Positions 43,191-51,412 of a stretch of 64,000 bases of DNA are shown here, in pieces (the stretch's first letter is position 1; each line of letters starts with the position of its first letter). The translations under genes and the position numbers were made by a program. The stretch is from NCBI GenBank assembly GCA_963755705.1, contig CAVWKW010000002.1, positions 248,001 to 312,000 on the forward strand, read 5' to 3'. The DNA is from JBARDN01 sp963755705. Lineage in GTDB: Bacteria > Desulfobacterota > Binatia > Binatales > Binataceae. The notes under the pieces were generated by a model that did no database searches, was not told where the DNA came from, and was given only the letters and a program-made list of their open reading frames with translations.

Positions 43191-43286
43191 CCGCTATGGC
43201 GGATGCAAGCGATCGCGCGGGTCGGCGATGAACTGGCGGCCGAGGCGGAGCTTTCCGCGATGGAAGTCCAGGAGCAAGTAAAATAG
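43191..43286 (+). other. fabZ: In-frame continuation of fabZ beyond the TGA
   Basis: Codons directly after the TGA read PLWRMQAIARVGDELAAEAE and then LSAMEVQEQVK before TAG. This matches the last beta strand and the conserved AEAEL.AM end of FabZ. It has no start codon or ribosome site suited to a separate protein of sense, so it is expressed only if the TGA is read through or is not real. Confidence 0.8.
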
Positions 43287-44074
43287 CGGGCCGAATTCAT
43301 CCTTCCGCGGTAATCGATTCGAGCGCGCAACTCGATTCGACCGTGGAAGTCGGGCCGGGTGCGGTTATCGGACCCAAGGTTCGCGTCGGCGCCGAAACCG
43401 TAATCGACGCGCACGCGCTCGTCGAGAGCAACACGATCATCGGCAAGCGCAATCGGTTCTTTCCGTTCGCGGCGATTGGGCTTGCGACTCCCGATCTGAA
43501 ATTTCACGGCGAACCGTCAACCCTCGAGATCGGCGACGACAACATCTTTCGCGAATTCACCTCGATTCATCGCGGCACCGAAGCCGGCGGAATGGTCACG
43601 CGGATCGCTAATCACACGCTGGTGATGCCCTACGTTCACGTCGCGCACGACTGCCAGATCGGCGACCACTGCATCCTGACCAACTCGACCCAACTCTCCG
43701 GGCATTGTGTGATCGAGGATTGGGTGAATATGGCGGGAATGTGCGGCGTGCATCAGTTCTGCCGCGTCGGAGCGCATGCGTTTCTTGCCGCTGGCGCAAA
43801 AGCGGCGCAGGACGTTCCGCCCTACACGATGGTCGCCGGAGACCGGGCGCGGCTGGTCGGAATCAATGAGATCGGCTTGCAGCGACGCGGCTTTCCCGCC
43901 GAAACTATCTCCGCTCTCAAAGCCGCCATCCGCACGCTTTTCTACTCCAAGCTGCTGCGCGAAGATGCGATCGCTCAAGTCTTGAAACAGCACGACGGCG
44001 TTCCCGAGGTTCGCCGCCTGGTCGATTTTATTGCCGCGTCCGAGCGGGGCGTGGTCGGCCGCGAGCGTGAATAG
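43283..44074 (+). CDS. lpxA: UDP-N-acetylglucosamine acyltransferase LpxA, likely AUA start
   Basis: 264 codons if started at ATA 43283, matching the family length. The left-handed beta helix begins RIHPSAVIDSSAQLDSTVEVGPGAVIG and the catalytic His is in VHVAHDCQIGD (about residue 122). The frame has a stop at 43229 and no ATG, GTG or TTG before GTG 43343, which lies inside the hexapeptide repeats. ATA 43283 has AGGAG (43270-43274) eight bases upstream and gives a normal N-terminus; ATT 43295 is a second possibility. It performs the first step of lipid A synthesis. It overlaps lpxI by eight bases. Confidence 0.9.
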   Translation: MAGRIHPSAVIDSSAQLDSTVEVGPGAVIGPKVRVGAETVIDAHALVESNTIIGKRNRFFPFAAIGLATPDLKFHGEPSTLEIGDDNIFREFTSIHRGTEAGGMVTRIANHTLVMPYVHVAHDCQIGDHCILTNSTQLSGHCVIEDWVNMAGMCGVHQFCRVGAHAFLAAGAKAAQDVPPYTMVAGDRARLVGINEIGLQRRGFPAETISALKAAIRTLFYSKLLREDAIAQVLKQHDGVPEVRRLVDFIAASERGVVGRERE

Positions 44075-44870
44075 CCTCGGACTCATCGCGGGCAACGGAG
44101 TGTTTCCGCTCGAAGTCGCAGACGCGGCGCGCCGCCGCGGAATCCGCGTGATCGCGATCGCGCATCTGCGCGAGACCCGTCCGGAGCTGGAATCGCGCGT
44201 CGATCAGATCACCTGGATCAAAGTCGGTGAACTCGAAAAAATGATCGAAGTGTTTCGCAGCGCCGACGTAAGCGAGGTCGCGATGGCGGGTGGAATCTCG
44301 CGCGAGCGCCTGAAAGATTCGTTCGCTCCAGACGCGCGTGCGATCAAGATGCTCTCGGGACTGGGGCGCATGAGCGATGACGCCGTGCTGCGCGGCGTGG
44401 CGAGAGAAATCGAAGCCGAAGGAATCGCGGTGATCGACCCGGTTCCGATGGTGGAAAACTGCCTCGCGCATCCGGGCCTCGCCGCGGGACCGGAACCATC
44501 TGAGGGCCAGCTTCGCGATCTCGATCTTGCTTTCGCCGTCGCGCGCCAGCTCGGCAGTTTCGATATCGGGCAGACCGTCGCGGTGCGCGACGGAATTGTC
44601 GGAGCGGTCGAAGCGGTCGAAGGAACCGACGCCGCGCTCCGCCGCGCCGCAGCGCTGGTGGGATCGCGCCTGGTAATCGCCAAGGCGGCCAAGCCGGGGC
44701 AGGATTTGCGCTTCGACCGTCCTGCGATTGGTCCGGAGACGATCGCGCTGGTTGCGGAGATCGGCGCCGCGATGCTGGGGGTCGAGGCGGGCGTGACGCT
44801 GGTGCTGGAGCGCGAGCGCACGATGCAGCTTGCGGCGCGGTCCAAAGTTTCAGTGTACGGGCATGTCTGA
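44067..44870 (+). CDS. lpxI: UDP-2,3-diacylglucosamine pyrophosphatase LpxI
   Basis: 267 residues from a GTG at 44067 that overlaps the lpxA stop. LGLIAGNGVFPLEVADAARRRGIRVIAIAHL, FDIGQTVAVRDGIVGAVEAVEGTDAAL and KAAKPGQDLRFDRPAIGPETI define the LpxI (former DUF1009) family. LpxI replaces LpxH and makes lipid X. Lying after lpxA and before a Gfo/Idh gene is a known arrangement in alpha- and deltaproteobacteria. Confidence 0.93.
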   Translation: MNSLGLIAGNGVFPLEVADAARRRGIRVIAIAHLRETRPELESRVDQITWIKVGELEKMIEVFRSADVSEVAMAGGISRERLKDSFAPDARAIKMLSGLGRMSDDAVLRGVAREIEAEGIAVIDPVPMVENCLAHPGLAAGPEPSEGQLRDLDLAFAVARQLGSFDIGQTVAVRDGIVGAVEAVEGTDAALRRAAALVGSRLVIAKAAKPGQDLRFDRPAIGPETIALVAEIGAAMLGVEAGVTLVLERERTMQLAARSKVSVYGHV

Positions 44871-45828
44871 GCTGCGCGCCGCGGTGATTGGCGCGGGGCG
44901 TCTGGGCACCCTGCACGCGCGCAAATACGCGGCGCAGGAGGGGGTTCGCGTCGCGGCGATCGTTGATATCGATCGCTCCGCAGCGGAAAAACTCGCGGCC
45001 GAAACCGGCGCCGTCGCGCTGACCGATTTTCGCGATCTGGCGGGCATGGTCGATCTCGTCACGGTGGCCGCGCCGGGGAGCACCCACTTCGAGATCGCGT
45101 CCGCGATGCTGCGCGCGGGAATCGACGTGCTGCTGGAAAAGCCGATGGCGACCACGCTGGATGAAGCGTTCGAGCTTGCCGCGTTGGGTGCTCAATCTGA
45201 ACGCGTGCTCCAAATCGGCCATCTCGAACGCTTCAACCCGGCGATCGTGCGGCTGCGCTCGATCATTTCGCATCCGCGTTTCGTCGAATGCCATAGGCTG
45301 GCGCCCTTCACCGAACGCGGCACCGACGTGGACGTGATCCTAGACCTGATGGTGCATGACCTGGACGTAATCCTGTCGCTCGCGCCTTCGGAAGCGGTCT
45401 CGGTGGAAGCGGTCGGGGTCGCGATTCTGACTGATTCGATCGACCTCGCGAACACGCGTATCCGCTTTAAGAGCGGACTTATCGCGAACATCAGCACCAG
45501 CAGGGTCGCCCCGAAGCGCGAGCGCAAGATCCGCTTCTTTCAGCCCGACGCGTATATCTCAGTCGATTACGAGGCGCGCCGGGTGCAGGTTTATCGCAAG
45601 AGTCCGGCGCCGCCGGGCGCCAAGTTTCCGATCATCTCCGCCGATCAGATCGATCTCGAAAGCGGCGATCCGCTGGCCGATGAGGTTGCCGCCTTCGTCA
45701 CCGCCGTCCGCACGCGCGGGATTCCCGCAGTCACCGCCGAAGACGGCCTGCGCGTGATGGAGCTGAGCGAGCGAATCAAGCGCGAGATGATTATCGAGGA
45801 AAACAGCCATCACGAGGACGGGGGTTGA
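44863..45828 (+). CDS. Gfo/Idh/MocA-family oxidoreductase
   Basis: 321 residues from the ATG at 44863, overlapping lpxI by eight bases. The Rossmann motif is AVIGAGRLGTLHARKY; DVLLEKPMATTLDEA is the conserved EKP block and HDLDVIL a later one. Substrate is unknown. Its coupling to lpxA-lpxI suggests a role in modifying a UDP-sugar or in LPS precursor supply; this is inferred from position only. Confidence 0.9.
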   Translation: MSELRAAVIGAGRLGTLHARKYAAQEGVRVAAIVDIDRSAAEKLAAETGAVALTDFRDLAGMVDLVTVAAPGSTHFEIASAMLRAGIDVLLEKPMATTLDEAFELAALGAQSERVLQIGHLERFNPAIVRLRSIISHPRFVECHRLAPFTERGTDVDVILDLMVHDLDVILSLAPSEAVSVEAVGVAILTDSIDLANTRIRFKSGLIANISTSRVAPKRERKIRFFQPDAYISVDYEARRVQVYRKSPAPPGAKFPIISADQIDLESGDPLADEVAAFVTAVRTRGIPAVTAEDGLRVMELSERIKREMIIEENSHHEDGG

Positions 45829-45865
45829 CCATGGGCCTGCGCCGCGCAAGTCTTGGTAATCCTCG

Positions 45866-46315
45866 ATGCGGCTCGGCAGAAATAAGATAGTGCTCGGTGT
45901 GTGCGTGGTGATCCTCGCGGCGGCATGGATGATTCATGTCTCTCGCGCGAGTTGCGTGCCGGTCTCGGGCAACGGCGCGATCACCATCAGCGTCGCCAAC
46001 CTGTTGAACAACAAGGCGCAGACCTATTGTTATACTGATGAAGCCGGGCGGCGGCTGCGCTTCATTTTGGCGCGTGGGAGCGATGGGAAAGTGCGCTCGG
46101 TGTTCGACGCCTGCCGGCAATGCTTCACCTACCATCGCGGTTTCAAGGTCTCCGACGGCGAACTGATTTGCCGGGTGTGCGGAAATCATTACCCTATGGA
46201 TCACATGACCGAGGGCAAAGCCTCGTGCGTTCCGGCAAGCCTGCCGCATCAGGATGCGGGCGCGACCGTGACGATTCGGACTTCCGATCTCGAGTCGGGC
46301 CGCTATTTGTTTTGA
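45866..46315 (+). CDS. DUF2318-domain putative Fe-S/metal protein
   Basis: 149 residues. An N-terminal membrane segment (IVLGVCVVILAAAWMIHV) anchors a domain with CRQCF and ICRVCGNHYPMDHM. The two CxxC pairs and the CGNxYP block are DUF2318 signatures, seen in FtrD-like membrane proteins linked to iron or copper transport. The SCO gene follows 20 bases downstream, suggesting a redox pair in the envelope. Confidence 0.85.
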   Translation: MRLGRNKIVLGVCVVILAAAWMIHVSRASCVPVSGNGAITISVANLLNNKAQTYCYTDEAGRRLRFILARGSDGKVRSVFDACRQCFTYHRGFKVSDGELICRVCGNHYPMDHMTEGKASCVPASLPHQDAGATVTIRTSDLESGRYLF

Positions 46316-46335
46316 GCGCCGTTCCGATCGAGCTG

Positions 46336-46953
46336 ATGAATCGTTTGGACAAATCCATCACGCGCGCGCGATTTTTCGCGGGCGCCTTCGCGATGCTCCT
46401 GGTTATGCTGCTCGCGAGCGCCGGATGTTCTCACGATGAGGCGCCTGGCTCGTATCCGGCGGTCAACCAGGCGCAGTGCCTGCCGAATAATCTTGCGCTG
46501 ACCGATCAGGGAGGGAAAACGATCCCGCTCGATTCGCTGCGCGGAACTCCGGTGCTGGTCGATTTCATTTACACCACCTGCACCTCGACCTGCCCGCTCC
46601 TGACGCAAAAGATGGCGGCGGTCGCGAAGCTTTTGGGTCCCGCGCTCGGCAACAAGGTGAAGATCGTTTCGTTCACGATCGATCCGGCGCACGACGGGCC
46701 GCCCGAGCTCGCCAAGTACGCCGACCGGATGGGCGCAAGCGATCCCGGATGGATTTTTCTGACCGGCACGCCCGCACAGATCGCGCAGGTGCTCGCGATC
46801 TACGGCCTGAAGATCGGCCACGGCTCCGACGGCTCGATCATGCACATGACCGCCGCCTATCTGCTCGGCCCCGACGGCCGCCAGGTGCGTCAATACGACG
46901 GTCTGGAAGTAAGCGCGCAGACGATCGTCAGCGACATCAACCGCGCCAGCTAG
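46336..46953 (+). CDS. SCO1/SenC-family copper chaperone, lipoprotein
   Basis: 205 residues from the ATG at 46336. Lipobox LLASAGC (Cys31). Copper-binding FIYTTCTSTCPLL has Cys82 and Cys86 (CxxxC), and the His partner is in SIMHMTAAYLLGPDG. SCO proteins deliver copper to the CuA site of cytochrome oxidase or act as thiol reductases. It overlaps the convergent GNAT toxin gene by four bases. A second SCO gene lies at 51413. Confidence 0.92.
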   Translation: MNRLDKSITRARFFAGAFAMLLVMLLASAGCSHDEAPGSYPAVNQAQCLPNNLALTDQGGKTIPLDSLRGTPVLVDFIYTTCTSTCPLLTQKMAAVAKLLGPALGNKVKIVSFTIDPAHDGPPELAKYADRMGASDPGWIFLTGTPAQIAQVLAIYGLKIGHGSDGSIMHMTAAYLLGPDGRQVRQYDGLEVSAQTIVSDINRAS

Positions 46954-47486
46954 CGCGAGCGCCTCACGTCTAGCGCCTGCGCGATATCGCTCAGGGGAAG
47001 AAACATCGGCGTGGGCGCCGGGCGCTGCTCGAGGATTCCTTCAATCCCTTCAAGTGCGACAAATCCAAAGCGCGAATAGTAAGCCTGCGCGTGCAGTTTC
47101 GCATCGACCACGACTCCGACGCATCCGAGCTTCCCGCGCATTTCGATTGCCGCCAGGAACACTGCATGCATCAAGTTTTCCCCAACTCCCGTGCCCTGCG
47201 CACCGATGTCCACGGCAAGCCGGGCAAGCCGAACAATAGGGAGGGGATAGTTCGGGAGCTTCTTGCGAAGCGCGGCGGGAAGTTGCTCGATCTCGATGTG
47301 TCCGGCGGCCACGGTTACGAAGCCGCGGATCTCTCCAGCTTCGACGGCGCGATAAGTGACGCCGATATGATGGCGGAACTGGTTCTGCCCGGCGTAGCGG
47401 CGAAAAAAGAGATCGAGCTGGTCGTCGCCGGAGTGAAAAGAAGCGCGGTCATCGCTCTCGCGGAGGAGGCGAACCTCAATCGCCAC
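46950..47486 (-). CDS. GNAT acetyltransferase toxin (TacT/AtaT-like)
   Basis: 178 residues. VRLLRESDDRASFHSGDDQLDLFFRRYAGQNQ is the start typical of TacT-type toxins. RLARLAVDIGAQGTGVGENLMHAV is the acetyl-CoA loop (variant Q/RxxGxG) and LHAQAYYSRFGFVAL the late GNAT block with the catalytic Tyr. Such toxins acetylate aminoacyl-tRNA and stop translation. An RHH gene overlaps just upstream by 11 bases. Confidence 0.9.
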   Translation of the reverse strand: MAIEVRLLRESDDRASFHSGDDQLDLFFRRYAGQNQFRHHIGVTYRAVEAGEIRGFVTVAAGHIEIEQLPAALRKKLPNYPLPIVRLARLAVDIGAQGTGVGENLMHAVFLAAIEMRGKLGCVGVVVDAKLHAQAYYSRFGFVALEGIEGILEQRPAPTPMFLPLSDIAQALDVRRSR

Positions 47487-47736
47487 CGCGCATCAGCTCG
47501 ACCAGTTTCCGAGTCGGCTTTCTCCGCTTGCTGAGCAACGCCGCGAGCTTGCGCCCGCTGGCAACGCTGACAACCAGACGCGGCGGGATAATGACCCCGG
47601 CTGGGAGCTCCTCGAGCGCCTGAATGTGATGGAGCACTGCATTCTCGATCAGGAATTGCTTCTTGACTCCATGAGCTCGCGAGTAGCGCTCGAGCAGCAG
47701 CCCGGTCCCCGCTGAAATTTTTGCTGAGATCTGCAT
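47476..47736 (-). CDS. RHH-type antitoxin partner of the GNAT toxin
   Basis: 86 residues. MQISAKISAGTGLLLERYSRAHGVKKQFLIENAVLHHIQALEELP is a ribbon-helix-helix N-terminus, and the basic tail KRRKPTRKLVELMRGGD would wrap the toxin. The antitoxin-toxin order, the 11-base overlap and the palindrome just upstream together identify a type II pair. Confidence 0.88.
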   Translation of the reverse strand: MQISAKISAGTGLLLERYSRAHGVKKQFLIENAVLHHIQALEELPAGVIIPPRLVVSVASGRKLAALLSKRRKPTRKLVELMRGGD

Positions 47737-47739
47737 GAT

Positions 47740-47765
47740 GTTTACGTATTATTTCCTACGTAAAC
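47740..47765. promoter_or_regulatory. Palindromic operator of the GNAT/RHH pair
   Basis: GTTTACGTA (47740-47748) and TACGTAAAC (47757-47765) are perfect nine-base inverted arms around eight bases. They begin three bases ahead of the antitoxin ATG (minus strand), so an RHH dimer pair bound here would block initiation. Confidence 0.7.
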
Positions 47766-47809
47766 GTAGATCGATTTCGAGTCGCAGTAAAGAGTGGCGC
47801 GGCGGCCGG

Positions 47810-48745
47810 TCATTCCCACGCAGGCAGCGATTGCGCGAGCCCTTGCTCGAGCGGGGTGAACTCCGCGGTGTAGCCCGCGGCTCTCAACGCGGTCAGGTCG
47901 GCCTGGGTGAAGCTCTGGTATTTTCCTTTCAGGCGCTCGTCGAACGGCACGTATTCGATCTCACCGTGGCGGCCGCGAAGATCGATCAGAATTGCGGCCA
48001 GCTCGTTGAAGCTTCTGCTCCTGCCGGTACCGACGTTGATAATCTCGCGGCGCGCGGGCGCGGAGGCGAAATACAGATTCACCTTCACGACATCCTCGAC
48101 GAACACGAAATCCCGGCGCTGCTCGCCGTCGCCGAAGCCGTCGGTGCCGACAAACAGGCGCGCGATATCGGATTCGCGGAGCTGGCGGAAGAGCTGATAC
48201 GCCATCGAGGCCATGTTGCCCTTGTGCGCTTCGCGCGGGCCGTACACGTTGAAATAGCGCAGGCCCACGACCGTGCTCGCGGCGGTGTTGGCGGCGTGCC
48301 GCACGTGATTGTCGAACGCGAGCTTCGAGAGCGCGTAGAGATTTAGCGGATGCTCGTTCGCGGGCTCGGCGAGCGTCACCCGATTGGCTCCGTAAACCGC
48401 GGCGCTCGACGCGTACACGAACGGCACGCGGCGCGCGAGCGCGAAGCCGAGCAACTCGCGCGAGAACCCGAAGTTATTCTCCATCATGTAGTGGCCGTCG
48501 GACTCGGTCGTGTCGGCGCACGCGCCCTGATGGAAAATCGCCTCGATTTTGGGCGGCATCGCGTCGCGTCCGATCGCGCCGAGCAGCGCCTCGGGCTCCA
48601 TGAAGTCGGAAAAGCGCAGGTCGCTCAAATTGCGGAAGTTCGGGCCCAGCCGATCGACCACCAGGATATCGGTGTCGCCGCGCTGGTTGAGCGCGCGCAG
48701 CAGATTGCTCCCGATGAACCCCGCCGCTCCGGTAACGATAATCAT
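47810..48745 (-). CDS. hldD: ADP-L-glycero-D-manno-heptose-6-epimerase
   Basis: 311 residues from the ATG at 48745, with GGGGAG upstream. The NAD loop GAAGFIGSN, SSAAVYG and NLYALSK (Tyr/Lys pair), and RYFNVYGPREAHKGNMASMAYQ are diagnostic of HldD/RfaD among extended SDRs. It makes the L,D-heptose donor for LPS inner core, consistent with the waaA and Kdo-kinase genes in the window. Confidence 0.93.
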   Translation of the reverse strand: MIIVTGAAGFIGSNLLRALNQRGDTDILVVDRLGPNFRNLSDLRFSDFMEPEALLGAIGRDAMPPKIEAIFHQGACADTTESDGHYMMENNFGFSRELLGFALARRVPFVYASSAAVYGANRVTLAEPANEHPLNLYALSKLAFDNHVRHAANTAASTVVGLRYFNVYGPREAHKGNMASMAYQLFRQLRESDIARLFVGTDGFGDGEQRRDFVFVEDVVKVNLYFASAPARREIINVGTGRSRSFNELAAILIDLRGRHGEIEYVPFDERLKGKYQSFTQADLTALRAAGYTAEFTPLEQGLAQSLPAWE

Positions 48746-48994
48746 CACAGCTCCCCAGTCCGCCAGATCATACGGAGTCCGGCCCGCGCGATAAACCCCG
48801 GTCAAGTTCAGTGCCTCGAGGCTTGATATCTGAAGCTGACGCGGCTTGGCCGCACCTGCTTGCGGGAGCAGATTCGGATGTGATTAAGCGTTCCCGCTTA
48901 CGACCTCGGGAATCTGTGGCGGCGAACCTTGCGCCGGGCGACCGTTCGATCTATACGGGAGACGACAATCAGAGAGTAAAAACAGAAACTCTGT

Positions 48995-49309
48995 ATGAGG
49001 TACTTGCTTTCAAAATCAGACTGGCGGGCGCTGAGTTCGATGCTCGCGCTGATAGTGTTATTGGGCAGCATTCCGTTGTCCGCCAGCGTTGTGATTGTCT
49101 CCAGTCCCAATCAACCCGAGCTGACCGTCAACATCTGCCGGCCACTTCAAATGTTCGACCGCGTTTCAACCACCTTGCTTGGCCGCCCGGCAATGCATGC
49201 GCCTGCGTTCGTTCTCTCGCTTTCGGGTTTAGTCACGATTAAGCCAATCGTCCCCATAATCGAGTGTAAAGTGGTCCCTGATACCCCGCCCCCCGAACAG
49301 TTCGTCTAA
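48995..49309 (+). CDS. Small exported hypothetical protein in the copper region
   Basis: 104 residues. A hydrophobic segment (SSMLALIVLLGSIPLSASVVIV) looks like a signal peptide. Mature part contains PNQPELTVNICRPLQMFD and, at the end, ECKVVPDTPPPEQFV. I associate similar short proteins with metal-efflux neighbourhoods, but I cannot assign a family firmly. No strong ribosome site. It precedes the outer-membrane-type gene at 49414 on the same strand. Confidence 0.55.
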   Translation: MRYLLSKSDWRALSSMLALIVLLGSIPLSASVVIVSSPNQPELTVNICRPLQMFDRVSTTLLGRPAMHAPAFVLSLSGLVTIKPIVPIIECKVVPDTPPPEQFV

Positions 49310-49413
49310 GCCCCTTTCCGCAACGACAAATTTCTTGACGACCTCCTGACGCCCCGAGCGCCGTGGAGTTGATTCTTTCTCGATGGCGGTCCGTGCCCGC
49401 CCGGAGAAATGTT

Positions 49414-50415
49414 ATGGAATCGCATGCGATAATAGGGTTTCACCGCCCATCGCCGAAGGTTTTGTCTGATTTTTCTCACACCGGCGCGCGTATGGTGCTT
49501 GTGATCGTGTTCGTCTTGGTGATGGCGCCCGGTTTCGTTTGGGCCTGCGCTTGTGGATGCGGCGTGTTTGAGGTGTCAACTCCCTCGCTGCTCCCTACCG
49601 GCGCGGGCGCAATGCTGTGGACCGAGTATGACTACATGGACCAGCGCATAAATTGGCATGCCAGCCGCCCGGGATCCGCCGGTCAAAACAACGACAAGGA
49701 TCTGGAAACAAACTTCGTCACCGTCGGCGGACAATACATGTTCAATCGCAAATGGGGCGTGATGCTGGAGGTGCCCTATTGGGAGAGGAACTACACGGGC
49801 GCCTACTCCGGCAATAATGCAGACATCAAGTCGTTCGACATGAATTCGATCGGCGACATCCGGATAATGGGTCTCTGGACCGGATGGTCTGAAGACATGT
49901 CAACCGGACTTATCGGCGGCTTCAAGGTGCCAAGCGGTGATTGGCATTATCCGCCCTTCGACCGCGACACCCAAATCGGAACCGGCAGCACCGACCTGCT
50001 GCTCGGCGGTTACAAAACCGGGAACCTACCGTACCTCAGCCTGCTGGATCGTCCAGTGACCTGGTATTTTCAGGGAATGTACGATCTTCCGTTCGCCTAT
50101 CAGGATCACTACAAACCCGGCCGCGAATTCGACGGCTCGCTCGGCGTTTACTACAACTTCGGCAAAGTTGGTCCGCTCAATGAACTGGCTCCGATGTTTT
50201 CGTTTCTCGGCAGCGACCGCGCGCGCGATCGCGGCACGAATGCAGATCCCCACGGCACTGGATACGACAAAGTAGCGATTGCTCCTGGATTTGAAATCGG
50301 GATCGGACCGGTTAAGTTCTACGCCGATATAGAGGTCCCAATTTTCCAGAATATGAATGGTTATCAGCTGACCGCGCCCTACGCGACCAAGATAATCGCG
50401 AGCTACAGCTTTTGA
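49414..50415 (+). CDS. Outer-membrane-type barrel protein with CACGCG motif
   Basis: 333 residues from the ATG at 49414, with GGAG seven bases upstream; an ATG at 49492 would give a shorter signal. A hydrophobic export segment (MVLVIVFVLVMAPGFVWA) is followed at once by CACGCGVFEV (Cys45, 47, 49). The rest shows alternating aromatic beta strands (YMFNRKWGVMLEVPYWERNY, VTWYFQGMYDLPFAY) and ends in aromatic IIASYSF, the look of an outer membrane barrel. The Cys cluster could bind copper. It leads a run with tlpA, a lipoprotein, SCO and a CuA-like gene. Confidence 0.75.
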   Translation: MESHAIIGFHRPSPKVLSDFSHTGARMVLVIVFVLVMAPGFVWACACGCGVFEVSTPSLLPTGAGAMLWTEYDYMDQRINWHASRPGSAGQNNDKDLETNFVTVGGQYMFNRKWGVMLEVPYWERNYTGAYSGNNADIKSFDMNSIGDIRIMGLWTGWSEDMSTGLIGGFKVPSGDWHYPPFDRDTQIGTGSTDLLLGGYKTGNLPYLSLLDRPVTWYFQGMYDLPFAYQDHYKPGREFDGSLGVYYNFGKVGPLNELAPMFSFLGSDRARDRGTNADPHGTGYDKVAIAPGFEIGIGPVKFYADIEVPIFQNMNGYQLTAPYATKIIASYSF

Positions 50416-50427
50416 AGGAGCGATATC

Positions 50428-50970
50428 TTGATTAGACGCGTGTTGTGCGTGGTTGCGTTAGGTGCTGGCGTGGGCGCTCTCTTCTGCGCCGCGGGCTCGG
50501 CATTCGCGCGGGCTGAAGTTGGCCAGCTAGCGCCTTCTCTTATAGTCGAGCAATTGGATGGCCAGCGTTTCAATCTTGCGCAGGCGCGCGGCAAGGTCGT
50601 AATAATCAACTTCTGGGCGACTTGGTGCCCGCCGTGTCGTAAGGAAATGCCCGCGCTCGACGCGGTATACCGGCGATATCATGATCAGGGACTGGACATG
50701 ATCGGCCTGAGCGCCGATCGTTCGCGCGATCGCTCGGACGTGCTGAAGGTGATGCAGTCGTTCAGCTATCCCGCCGCGATGTTGGGCGACGCCGAAGACG
50801 ATGGTTTCGGTGATCCCAGCGAATTGCCGGTGACATACGTGGTCGATGATCAAGGTGTTGTTCGGGCCGAACTTACGTCCAATACGAATCCGGTAACGGA
50901 GAAGACTCTCTCGGAATTGGTGCTCCCGCTACTGCCGCAAAAGCCTGCGGCTCCCGCCGAGATACACTAG
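50428..50970 (+). CDS. TlpA-family thiol-disulfide reductase
   Basis: 180 residues from a TTG at 50428, chosen for GAAGGAG upstream. A signal peptide precedes a thioredoxin fold with NFWATWCPPCRKEMPAL (Cys67, Cys70) and a cis-Pro at ELPVTYVVDDQG. TlpA/ResA-type proteins reduce periplasmic apo-cytochromes or the CuA/SCO cysteines, in line with the neighbouring SCO and CuA-like genes 12 and 1,100 bases away. Confidence 0.9.
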   Translation: MIRRVLCVVALGAGVGALFCAAGSAFARAEVGQLAPSLIVEQLDGQRFNLAQARGKVVIINFWATWCPPCRKEMPALDAVYRRYHDQGLDMIGLSADRSRDRSDVLKVMQSFSYPAAMLGDAEDDGFGDPSELPVTYVVDDQGVVRAELTSNTNPVTEKTLSELVLPLLPQKPAAPAEIH

Positions 50971-51001
50971 AGACCAATTCAATGATTATTGGAGACCCAA
51001 G

Positions 51002-51388
51002 ATGAAGATGCTTGCGCTGGCCGCCGTCGTGATAGTTGGGTGCTCGACCGCGGGAACTATGACGACAAATTCGGATTCGAGGCTCGCAGATATAGAACGA
51101 GCGAACCAGAAAATCGATACGGGCGAGCAGCAGTGCATCGACGACGTGAGGATCCGGATCGACGATGAATTGGCGCGGATAGCCGGGACTCCTGATGCCT
51201 CCACTGACCGGCAAATCCAGACGCTCGCCGACGAGCGCAAGCGCATGATCCTCGAGTGCCAAGACCACGCGGACCAATTGAAAGAAAAGCTGACCTCGGA
51301 TGAACGCGCAGAGTATCAGGCCCGCGAACAGGAAGAACGGGACCGTAATTCGCTGATGGCGATCCTGACGGTGTCGGGTCCCCGCTGA
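51002..51388 (+). CDS. Small coiled-coil lipoprotein
   Basis: 128 residues behind GGAG. The short signal ends in VVIVGC (lipidated Cys about 14). The mature part is a charged helix (RLADIERANQKIDTGEQQCIDDVRIRIDDELARIAG; EERDRNS) likely to form a coiled coil. Not recognised. It lies between tlpA and SCO in the same direction. Confidence 0.72.
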   Translation: MKMLALAAVVIVGCSTAGTMTTNSDSRLADIERANQKIDTGEQQCIDDVRIRIDDELARIAGTPDASTDRQIQTLADERKRMILECQDHADQLKEKLTSDERAEYQAREQEERDRNSLMAILTVSGPR

Positions 51389-51412
51389 GACAACATTATC
51401 GGGAGAAGATCG

